From Flavobacteriales bacterium (lineage in GTDB: Bacteria > Bacteroidota > Bacteroidia > Flavobacteriales > Flavobacteriaceae): a DNA stretch of 15,181 nucleotides. Positions within the stretch are counted from its first letter, which is position 1; every line of letters starts with the position of its first letter. The stretch is taken from contig PDQE01000007.1 in the NCBI GenBank assembly GCA_002747735.1, positions 1 through 15,181 on the forward strand. Reading direction: 5' to 3'. Below the pieces are notes generated by a model. It saw only the letters and a list, made by a program, of their open reading frames with translations, did no database searches and was not told where the DNA came from. A program made the position numbers and the translations under genes. Of the stretch, positions 9,049 through 15,181 are shown piece after piece.

Positions 9049-10004
9049 AGGATGTTTTTTTGATAATATTCCTCTAATTCCGCTAAATACAGTCTTTTTT
9101 TATGGCCTTCTAACAATGAATGTGTAAAAGAATTTTTTGCCAATTGATATAAATTCTCTTTAGTAAGGTTTAGGGCTTTTTGTATCTGGATAAAATTTTC
9201 GTTGAGTTGGCCGCCAAAATACTTTAAGGGGTGGTTTTTTAAATTATCCACTACCTGTAAGGCAGTATTGGATAGTGGGCAAACCGTTAATGCTATTTCT
9301 CTTTTTATTATTTCATCTGTTAATAGCGGGTCTTTCAGGCAATTGTTTCCGTGGTCTATTCGTTTAATTTTTAAAAGATCTAAAGCTTCCCGGATATATT
9401 CCGGCGGGCCTTCTTCTCCTGCATGGGCCAGAGGAATATATCCTTCCTTTAAAGATGCCTCGAAAACTTTTTTAAATTTTGAAGGAGGATTTCCTTTTTC
9501 AGACGAGTCCAGCCCCACAGCTTTAATTAAATGTTTATACGGCAATGATTCTTCTAATGTTTTAAAAGCCTCTTCCTCTGAAAGATGCCTTAGAAAACTC
9601 ATGATAAGAAAAGAAGAAATATTAAATTGTTCTTTAGCATCTTTGCAGGCCTTGGAAATACCGTTTATTACCGTTTTAAATGCTATACCACGTTGTGTAT
9701 GGGTTTGAGGGTCAAACATAATTTCTGTATGCCTTATGTTTTGACCGTAACATTTTTCAAAATAGCTGTAGGTAAGGTCATAAAAATCTTGTTCGGTAAT
9801 AAGAACTGATGCTCCTTGGTAATAGATGTCTAAAAAATCCTGTAAGCAATCAAACTGGTACGCTGCTTTGAGTTCTTCAACAGATTGGTAGGGGATATTA
9901 ATATCATTTCTTTTGGCCAATTCAAACAACAGTTCCGGCTCTAAAGTACCTTCTATGTGTAGGTGCAATTCCGCTTTTGGGAGTTCTTTTATAAAATTAA
10001 TCAT
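9042..10004 (-). CDS. add: Adenine deaminase-type protein of the adenosine deaminase family, missing its catalytic Asp-Asp segment
   Basis: The family hydrolyses adenine or adenosine to hypoxanthine or inosine plus ammonia, in the cytoplasm, for purine salvage. Intact signatures are the zinc ligands H14 and H16 (ELHLHIEG), H194 with the general-acid E197 (HAGEEG), H218 (RIDHG) and CPLSN at 242-246. RIDHG and TVCPLSN, plus close overall likeness to yeast Aah1, indicate an adenine deaminase rather than a true adenosine deaminase. The key oddity comes after HPLK (residues 258-261). There the family normally continues through about 17 residues ending in SDDPA, then YFGG. This protein runs straight from K261 to Y262-F-G-G. 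The missing stretch holds the Asp zinc ligand and the adjacent substrate-binding Asp, so activity is doubtful. The frame is otherwise open, and the 320-residue length is short by about that amount. The gene is convergent with the macroglobulin gene (20 nt between stops) and divergent from pbpC. Confidence 0.9.
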   Translation of the reverse strand: MINFIKELPKAELHLHIEGTLEPELLFELAKRNDINIPYQSVEELKAAYQFDCLQDFLDIYYQGASVLITEQDFYDLTYSYFEKCYGQNIRHTEIMFDPQTHTQRGIAFKTVINGISKACKDAKEQFNISSFLIMSFLRHLSEEEAFKTLEESLPYKHLIKAVGLDSSEKGNPPSKFKKVFEASLKEGYIPLAHAGEEGPPEYIREALDLLKIKRIDHGNNCLKDPLLTDEIIKREIALTVCPLSNTALQVVDNLKNHPLKYFGGQLNENFIQIQKALNLTKENLYQLAKNSFTHSLLEGHKKRLYLAELEEYYQKNILP

Positions 10005-10023
10005 GATTTTGCATATTAATAAT

Positions 10024-10031
10024 CAAAGTTA
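10024..10031 (-). promoter_or_regulatory. Candidate -7 promoter element for the deaminase gene
   Basis: Read on the minus strand this is TAACTTTG, an exact match to TAnnTTTG, 19 nt before the deaminase ATG. The predicted leader is only about a dozen nucleotides. No good TTTG -33 element was found at standard spacing. Confidence 0.45.
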
Positions 10032-10149
10032 TGGAAATTTAAAGTTTAAACTCATTTTGATTTTTTCTATTTTCTAAAAAATTACTTAAAATCGGTTCAA
10101 TTTAAAAAACGTTTAGTCGTTATAAAAAATATATTAGTTTTAGCGGTAA

Positions 10150-12501
10150 ATGAGACGAGCTTTTTCTTTATTAAAAAAACATAAGATAAAAACCATAATC
10201 TTATTGGTTTTGCTGGTTTGGTATTATTTTGCCTTGCCCAAAGAGCTGTTTTCAGAACCTACCGCTACTGTTATAGAATCTGCTGAGGGCAATTTGTTAA
10301 GTGCAGTTATTGCCAAAGACCAGCAATGGCGGTTTCCTAAGTCTGACAGTGTACCCTATAAATTTAAAAAATCCATTATCGCTTTTGAAGACAGTTATTT
10401 TTATCGGCATCCGGGCTTTAATCCGGTTTCTATTGGAAAGGCTTTTTGGCAAAATATGCAAGCCGGAAGTATAAAACGCGGTGGCAGCACACTTACACAA
10501 CAGGTAATTCGCTTATCAAGAAAGGGTAAATCCAGAACCTATTTTGAAAAAACTGTAGAACTGATTTTAGCCACTCGTCTTGAATTACGGCATACAAAAA
10601 ATGAAATTCTGGGTTTGTATGCGGCACACGCACCATTTGGTGGCAATGTGGTTGGTTTGGAAATGGCGGCATGGCGGTATTTTGGCAGAAGTGCAGCTGA
10701 GTTGTCTTGGGCAGAAAGTGCTACTTTAGCTGTACTGCCCAATGCTCCGGGATTAATTTTTCCGGGTAGCAGACAAGATCAGTTAAGGCATAAACGCAAC
10801 AGGTTGTTAGAAAAACTGTATCGGGAAGAAACCATTGACTCATTGACTTACTCACTAGCAACGATGGAACCTTTGCCTCAAAAGCCTTATCCTTTGCCTC
10901 AAAATGCACCACATCTTTTACAATACTTGCGTAAAAAATTTCCCGGTAAACGTATCAGGACAACAATTAATAACAGTTTACAAAAACAAACAAATGCCAT
11001 AGTAGTTAATCATTACAAGCTCTTATCCCAAAATCAGATTTTTAATATAGCTGTATTGGTAATGGATGTAAATACCAGAAAAATACTGGCTTATGTGGGT
11101 AATGCCCCAACTGATAAAGCTCATGAAAAAGACGTTAATATTATTCATAAGCCCAGAAGTACCGGAAGTATTTTAAAGCCATTTCTCTATACTGCAATGT
11201 TGGATGCCGGAGAGATTCTACCTCATACATTGGTAGCTGATATTCCTACACAAATAGCCAATTACAATCCACAAAATTTTGATTTACAATACGATGGGGC
11301 AGTACCTGCAAGTGTGGCATTATCCAGGTCTTTAAACGTGCCGGCAGTGCGGATGTTACAGGATTTTGGCTTAGATAGGTTTTATTTTTATCTGCAAAAA
11401 ATGCACTTAAAAGACATCTCAAAAACTACAGATTACTATGGCTTATCATTAATTTTGGGTGGTGCAGAAAGTAATTTATGGGACCTTTGTAAAACTTATG
11501 CAGCATTTTCATCTACCATAAATCATTATTCCGATATGCAAGGAAAATATTTTAGCAACGAATTTGTAGAACCGATATTAAATGATGAAGAAACCATTGA
11601 TTTTGGTAAAATTACCAAAGAAAAAACCTTATTTGATGCCGGTTCAATGTATCTTACTTACAATGCTTTAAAAGAAGTAAACCGTCCTGCCGGTGAGGAA
11701 AATTGGGAATTTTTTGACTCCTCAAAAGAAATTGCCTGGAAAACCGGTACCAGTTTTGGTTTTAAAGATGCATGGGCTATTGGGAGTACAAAAGACTATT
11801 TGGTAGGCGTTTGGGTAGGCAATGCCGATGGTGAAGGCCGGCCTGGGCTAACCGGTATAAAAGCCGCAGCTCCGATTTTATTTGATGTTTTTGGATTATT
11901 ACCAAGAAGTAATTGGTTTGATAAACCATACGACGAACTTAGTGAAATTGCCGTTTGTAAAACAAGTGGTTATAGAGCAAACAAAGCTTGTACGGAAGTT
12001 GATACCCTATCAGTTCCCACATTAGGCCTTAAAACAAGGTCGTGTCCGTATCATCATACTGTCCATTTAGATAAAAATGAGCAATTTAGAGTAAATGCCT
12101 CTTGCTATCCGTTAGAAAATATAAAATCGGTAAGTTGGTTTACACTTCCACCTTTACAAGCCTTTTATTACCGGCAAAAACATCCTGATTATAAGGAATT
12201 ACCACCTTTTAAGTTGGGTTGTAAGCAACAGGAAACCGATGTTATGGATTTTATTTATCCAAAAGAGAACGCTAAAATATTTTTACCCAAAAATTTTGAT
12301 GAACAGGTGAATAAAGTAGTTTTTAAACTGGCTCATAATACAGATAATATAAAGGTTTTCTGGTATTTGGATAATCATTTAGTAGCTACCACAGAACATT
12401 TTCACGAACTGGCCTTAGAGCCCACAATTGGCAAACATACGATAACAGTAGTAGATGAAACCGGTTTTCAACTGACAAGGACTATAGAAATTGTGGAATA
12501 A
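10150..12501 (+). CDS. pbpC: Penicillin-binding protein 1C (bifunctional peptidoglycan synthase)
   Basis: The 783-residue class A PBP polymerises lipid II into glycan strands and may cross-link them, acting on the periplasmic face of the inner membrane. A short cytoplasmic Lys/Arg-rich start leads into one membrane anchor at about 14-29. The GT51 glycosyltransferase domain has the catalytic E80 in EDSYFYRHPG and the RGGSTLTQQ motif at 110-118. The transpeptidase domain has all three active-site motifs: S340-I-L-K343, S394-L-N396 and K531-T-G533. A PBP1C-specific C-terminal beta domain follows at about 690-783. Length and domain order are normal for PbpC and no key residue is missing. In many bacteria pbpC sits next to a thioester macroglobulin gene; here the deaminase on the opposite strand separates them. 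The intergenic gap to the divergent deaminase is 145 nt, and no convincing promoter could be assigned to pbpC within it. Confidence 0.95.
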   Translation: MRRAFSLLKKHKIKTIILLVLLVWYYFALPKELFSEPTATVIESAEGNLLSAVIAKDQQWRFPKSDSVPYKFKKSIIAFEDSYFYRHPGFNPVSIGKAFWQNMQAGSIKRGGSTLTQQVIRLSRKGKSRTYFEKTVELILATRLELRHTKNEILGLYAAHAPFGGNVVGLEMAAWRYFGRSAAELSWAESATLAVLPNAPGLIFPGSRQDQLRHKRNRLLEKLYREETIDSLTYSLATMEPLPQKPYPLPQNAPHLLQYLRKKFPGKRIRTTINNSLQKQTNAIVVNHYKLLSQNQIFNIAVLVMDVNTRKILAYVGNAPTDKAHEKDVNIIHKPRSTGSILKPFLYTAMLDAGEILPHTLVADIPTQIANYNPQNFDLQYDGAVPASVALSRSLNVPAVRMLQDFGLDRFYFYLQKMHLKDISKTTDYYGLSLILGGAESNLWDLCKTYAAFSSTINHYSDMQGKYFSNEFVEPILNDEETIDFGKITKEKTLFDAGSMYLTYNALKEVNRPAGEENWEFFDSSKEIAWKTGTSFGFKDAWAIGSTKDYLVGVWVGNADGEGRPGLTGIKAAAPILFDVFGLLPRSNWFDKPYDELSEIAVCKTSGYRANKACTEVDTLSVPTLGLKTRSCPYHHTVHLDKNEQFRVNASCYPLENIKSVSWFTLPPLQAFYYRQKHPDYKELPPFKLGCKQQETDVMDFIYPKENAKIFLPKNFDEQVNKVVFKLAHNTDNIKVFWYLDNHLVATTEHFHELALEPTIGKHTITVVDETGFQLTRTIEIVE

Positions 12502-12728
12502 CTACACCAGAATAAGGTTTTATTTATCCCATTATCTTTATTTGAGAACAAGCTGGTTTAAGAAGGCAAACAAAGCAGTAGTAGTAAAAATTTCTCCAAT
12601 TACTAAGTAGTATTCTATACTATATTTAATATAAGCTGTTCATAAAACCACAATAGTAATTACAATAAGCTGAATGTCAGCAAAATAAAACAAATAAATT
12701 CAAGTTTGGATGAATAATTCAGATTAAG

Positions 12729-12838
12729 TATTTATTTCATTTAATTCTTCATTTTTTTATTTTTTCAATCTTTTAATCTTCCCATTCCAATAAAATTACT
12801 ATCTTCCACTTCTTTTAACCCAATTATTTCTAAAAAAT
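12729..12838 (+). other. 110-nt tract with no G on the plus strand
   Basis: Between the G at 12728 and the G at 12839 the plus strand contains only A, C and T, with about 21 C. RNA from it cannot form G-C or G-U pairs within itself and would be largely unstructured. C present without G on an unstructured transcript resembles a Rho-loading site. A role in ending pbpC transcripts is an inference, supported only by the absence of a hairpin terminator after pbpC. Confidence 0.7.
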
Positions 12839-12842
12839 GAGC

Positions 12843-12850
12843 TAATTTTG
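12843..12850 (+). promoter_or_regulatory. Candidate -7 promoter element for the response regulator operon
   Basis: TAATTTTG matches TAnnTTTG exactly and lies 38 nt before the ATG at 12889, implying a leader of roughly 30 nt. No clear TTTG -33 element is present, since the upstream DNA is the G-free tract. Confidence 0.45.
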
Positions 12851-12888
12851 TCGCTTGTTTTTTTATAACTAAAACCAACTCAATAAAA

Positions 12889-13623
12889 ATGTTAAAGACT
12901 GTACTCGTTGATGATGAAATCAACGCATTAGAGGCTTTAGAATGGAAATTAAACCGATATGTAAAAGATTTTGAAATCACAAAATGTAATACGCCTTCTG
13001 AAGCTATAAAAATCATAGAAAAAGAAAAACCCAATCTGGTATTTTTAGATATAGAAATGCCAGAAATGGACGGTTTTACACTTTTGCAAAAATTAAATTA
13101 TAAAGATTTTGATTTAATTTTTACTACAGCCCACGATGAATTTGCACTAAAAGCGATTAAAGTATCGGCTATTGATTATCTTTTAAAACCGGTAGATAAA
13201 GATGAGCTTATAGCAGCTGTAGATAAGGTAAAAAGGTCTAAGAAAAACTATTTTTTAGAAAATAAGTTAGATTCGCTGTTTAGTAATATAAATCCATCAT
13301 CAGAGAAAATAAGTATAGCATCAGAAGGTAAAATATACCTTTTAAATAAAGATGAGATAGTAATGTTAAAAGCTGAAAAAAATTATACTACCGTTCATTT
13401 AGAGGACAAAAGGGCATTACTGGTTTCGCAAAACTTAAAAGAGGTAGAAAAGAAATTTAAATTTCCTGAGTTTTACCGTGTTCATAACTCTTATCTGATT
13501 AATTTAAATCATGTAAAAGAATACTCAAAAAACATGGGGGGAGAACTCAAGCTAACAAACGAAATGAGGGCTGGCATTAGTAGAAATAAAAAAGAGGAAC
13601 TTATAAACAAGTTGTTTAATTAA
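12889..13623 (+). CDS. LytTR-family response regulator
   Basis: This 244-residue cytoplasmic transcription factor of the LytR/AlgR type is probably phosphorylated by the kinase encoded next to it. The receiver domain covers about 1-115, with acidic pocket D8 and D9, phospho-acceptor D54 (FLDIEMPEMDG), T79 or T80, and the conserved K100 in LLKP. A linker of about 20 residues leads to the LytTR DNA-binding domain at about 137-242, seen in KAEKNYTTVHL and in FYRVHNSYLINLNHV. Length and motifs are standard. The stop codon is 4 nt before the kinase start, so the two genes are almost certainly one operon, with the regulator first. Its target sites are unknown. The phased repeats at the right edge of the window are one candidate, but nothing links them directly. 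Confidence 0.95.
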   Translation: MLKTVLVDDEINALEALEWKLNRYVKDFEITKCNTPSEAIKIIEKEKPNLVFLDIEMPEMDGFTLLQKLNYKDFDLIFTTAHDEFALKAIKVSAIDYLLKPVDKDELIAAVDKVKRSKKNYFLENKLDSLFSNINPSSEKISIASEGKIYLLNKDEIVMLKAEKNYTTVHLEDKRALLVSQNLKEVEKKFKFPEFYRVHNSYLINLNHVKEYSKNMGGELKLTNEMRAGISRNKKEELINKLFN

Positions 13624-13627
13624 GGCT

Positions 13628-14965
13628 ATGTTGTTAGACTTATCATCAGAATTATATGCGTGGATAAGAGGGGCTCTTTTAATATCCATACTTTATCACC
13701 TCGTTTTTTTTTATAAAACCAGGCATAAACTCTACCTTTATTATAGCCTGTTTGTCTTTTGTCTTTTCGTTTATTTTATTAAAGATATTACTGCTGATAA
13801 ATGGGTAGTATTTTACAAATATGCCAATTTTGTTATGCTCTTATTGGCCATTGGATTTTACATTCTCTACACCAGAGAAACATTGGAAACCAAAATAAAA
13901 ATACCCGACTGGGACGAAATTCTGGCATTGGCAGCAAAGATTGCTTTTATTTTAGCCATCGTCTTTATTATTATCCAGATTACATTAGGTTATTCATATC
14001 AGGCAAAACTTTTCTTGATTGTTATGCCTATAGTGGTGGTTTTTGCAATTTTAACTTACGCTGTACTTACTAAGATATCGGGCAGCCATGTAAAATTGTT
14101 TATTATAAGCTCTTTTACTTTTATTTTCTTGTCAAACCTAAGTTTTTTATTGGTATATGCACTACCTGAAAATTATTTGGAAAGCAGAGGTTTTGAACCC
14201 AAGTTTTTTATGTATTTTGGGGCATTGCTCGAAGCTGTTTTTACAGCTTTAATACTGGCTCACCGTGCCAAAGTAGTTGAAGATAAATTGGCCGTTACTA
14301 CAGATATTTTATATGAAAGAACTAAAGAAAATACAGATTTAAAAATGACCGTTCTGCAAACGCAAATGGATCCGCATTTTCTCTATAATTCGCTTAATTC
14401 CATTAATAATTTTGTATTGCAAAACGACAGGGAAAAAGCATCGGATTACATTACTAAATTTGCAAGATTAATACGCGAAGTACTAAAAAAATCAGCTCAT
14501 TTAACCGTTAGCCTGGCTGATGATTTAAGTGTTTTGGGGTTATATGTAAAACTGGAGCAAATGCGTACCAAAAATGGTTTTGACTATGTGGTTACCATTG
14601 ATGAAAGCTTAGATATAGATGAGATACAGGTGCCTCCTTTGTTTATGCAACCTTTTATTGAAAATGCAATTTGGCACGGTTTTGCCAATATGCCCGGATA
14701 CCATAAAATAACACTAAATATTATAGACGAAGAAGATTATATAAGATGTGAAATAGAAGATAATGGTATTGGGATAGGCAATGCTCAGGTTGACCCTAAA
14801 ATATTAAAATCAGATAAAATGCCATTTGGTTTAAAGGCTTCTGAAGACAGAATAAAACTGCTACACGAAAATAAAAACGTATATGTGGTTATTGAAGATG
14901 TATCTGATAAAGAATCCGGAACAAAAGTAACGATAAAATTCCCAAAAAATCTTTCGGAAAATTGA
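13628..14965 (+). CDS. LytS-type sensor histidine kinase with 7TM N-terminus
   Basis: The 445-residue inner-membrane kinase is the likely partner of the LytTR regulator just upstream. The N-terminal half has seven predicted membrane helices (about 12-28, 35-51, 66-81, 102-120, 127-148, 155-177 and 193-212), resembling a 7TMR-DISM-type membrane module without the usual periplasmic sensor domain. The signal is therefore probably sensed within or near the membrane. A short helical linker at about 213-243 leads to the His_kinase domain (PF06580 type), with the phospho-acceptor H250 in QMDPHFLYN; the usual Asn before PH is Asp here. The HATPase domain shows N346 in the N-box (QPFIENAIWHG), D378-N-G-I-G-I as G1 box, and PFGL at 399-402. 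The ATG at 13628 starts 4 nt after the regulator stop, which suggests translational coupling. Confidence 0.94.
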   Translation: MLLDLSSELYAWIRGALLISILYHLVFFYKTRHKLYLYYSLFVFCLFVYFIKDITADKWVVFYKYANFVMLLLAIGFYILYTRETLETKIKIPDWDEILALAAKIAFILAIVFIIIQITLGYSYQAKLFLIVMPIVVVFAILTYAVLTKISGSHVKLFIISSFTFIFLSNLSFLLVYALPENYLESRGFEPKFFMYFGALLEAVFTALILAHRAKVVEDKLAVTTDILYERTKENTDLKMTVLQTQMDPHFLYNSLNSINNFVLQNDREKASDYITKFARLIREVLKKSAHLTVSLADDLSVLGLYVKLEQMRTKNGFDYVVTIDESLDIDEIQVPPLFMQPFIENAIWHGFANMPGYHKITLNIIDEEDYIRCEIEDNGIGIGNAQVDPKILKSDKMPFGLKASEDRIKLLHENKNVYVVIEDVSDKESGTKVTIKFPKNLSEN

Positions 14966-14990
14966 AAAAATCAGGATGAATTCTTTTTCA
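14963..14990 (+). terminator. Weak terminator-like hairpin after the kinase gene
   Basis: TGAAAAA at 14963-14969, which includes the stop codon, pairs with TTTTTCA at 14984-14990 across a 14-nt loop. The stem is AT-rich and the loop large, so it may be a weak terminator or simply chance in AT-rich DNA. Confidence 0.3.
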
Positions 14991-15033
14991 GAGTAAAATT
15001 TGTCGTACACCAATATTCCGGGTAGAGCCATAG

Positions 15034-15046
15034 CGGCATTTTGCCG
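15034..15046 (+). repeat. Small GC-rich hairpin
   Basis: CGGCA and TGCCG flank a TTT loop. This is one of the few GC-rich spots in the non-coding right end. It is followed at once by a TAnnTTTG match, so it could be a short terminator or an operator next to a promoter. Confidence 0.35.
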
Positions 15047-15049
15047 TGT

Positions 15050-15057
15050 TAATTTTG
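15050..15057 (+). promoter_or_regulatory. Candidate -7 promoter element near the right edge
   Basis: TAATTTTG matches TAnnTTTG exactly. It could drive a gene that begins beyond the right edge of the window. No matching -33 element was found. Confidence 0.25.
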
Positions 15058-15125
15058 TGATTACAACTATTATAAACCTGAGTTCGATTAATATTGTGAC
15101 CACAGCTTTCTTTATTTTTGATTAG

Positions 15126-15166
15126 AAATTTTATAAAATTTTCGAGTAATATCGAGATATTACGAG
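15126..15166. repeat. Palindromes with CGAG repeats at exact 10-bp spacing
   Basis: A perfect 16-bp AT-only palindrome lies at 15126-15141. Next to it, CGAG occurs at 15143, 15153 and 15163, spaced exactly 10 bp. Superimposed on this is an inverted repeat, GTAATATC at 15146-15153 and GATATTAC at 15156-15163. The helical phasing suggests a protein-binding site upstream of a gene outside the window. The function is unknown. Confidence 0.5.
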
Positions 15167-15181
15167 GAGATTTCGGGAAAT

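Larger units (their letters stand above)
12502..12888. other. Non-coding region between pbpC and the regulator operon
   Basis: No credible gene is present in these 387 nt. No intrinsic terminator follows pbpC; only small AT-rich hairpins are seen, such as TAGTAT-TCT-ATACTA near 12610. The second half holds a G-free tract (12729-12838) and then the candidate promoter of the two-component operon. Confidence 0.6.

Noticed and set aside
9202..9708. Plus-strand open frame of 168 codons opposite the deaminase gene
   Set aside because: The deaminase frame has clear family motifs, while this frame has none. It is a shadow.
9042..10004. Calling this gene a classical adenosine deaminase
   Set aside because: RIDHG, TVCPLSN and the overall likeness to yeast Aah1 point to the adenine deaminase subgroup. 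The symbol add reflects the family only.
10080..10149. Promoter for pbpC (TAGTTTTA near 10134)
   Set aside because: It has mismatches to TAnnTTTG and lies so close to the ATG that it would give a leaderless message. Not strong enough to report.
12765..13034. Minus-strand open frame of 89 codons overlapping the response regulator start
   Set aside because: It overlaps the well-supported receiver domain and the G-free tract, has no recognisable motif, and lacks a promoter.

Overview
The window comes from a low-GC member of the Bacteroidota, most likely a flavobacterium-like organism. The protein families point there: an OmpA protein with PD40 repeats and a carboxypeptidase-like domain, a very long alpha-2-macroglobulin lipoprotein, and a LytTR regulator with a 7TM histidine kinase. 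Upstream regions lack Shine-Dalgarno sequences, and several contain exact matches to the Bacteroidota -7 element TAnnTTTG. No tRNA, rRNA, CRISPR array, insertion sequence or phage gene was seen.

Layout: 1-147 is non-coding leader. 148-3102 (+) encodes a secreted OmpA-family protein with an unusually long C-terminal extension. 3103-3537 is non-coding and holds a candidate promoter. 3538-9021 (+) encodes a thioester-containing alpha-2-macroglobulin lipoprotein. 9042-10004 (-) encodes an adenine-deaminase-type member of the adenosine deaminase family that lacks the segment carrying the conserved catalytic Asp pair. 10150-12501 (+) encodes penicillin-binding protein 1C. 12502-12888 is non-coding and contains a 110-nt stretch with no G. 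12889-13623 and 13628-14965 (+) form a two-gene operon of a LytTR response regulator and a LytS-type histidine kinase. 14966-15181 is non-coding, with palindromes and 10-bp phased repeats at the edge.

Most of the genes concern the cell envelope. The macroglobulin and PBP1C are a known bacterial pairing: the first is thought to trap incoming proteases and the second to repair or build peptidoglycan. Here the pair is split by an antisense deaminase gene that meets the macroglobulin gene tail to tail. The OmpA protein should bind peptidoglycan from the outer membrane or periplasm. The two-component system could respond to a membrane-associated signal, but nothing in the sequence ties it directly to the neighbouring genes.

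The points most worth a second look are: a perfect 15-bp inverted repeat shaped like an intrinsic terminator inside the OmpA gene, just after the OmpA domain; the deaminase with its catalytic segment apparently excised in frame; the G-less tract before the regulator operon; and the phased CGAG repeats at the right edge.
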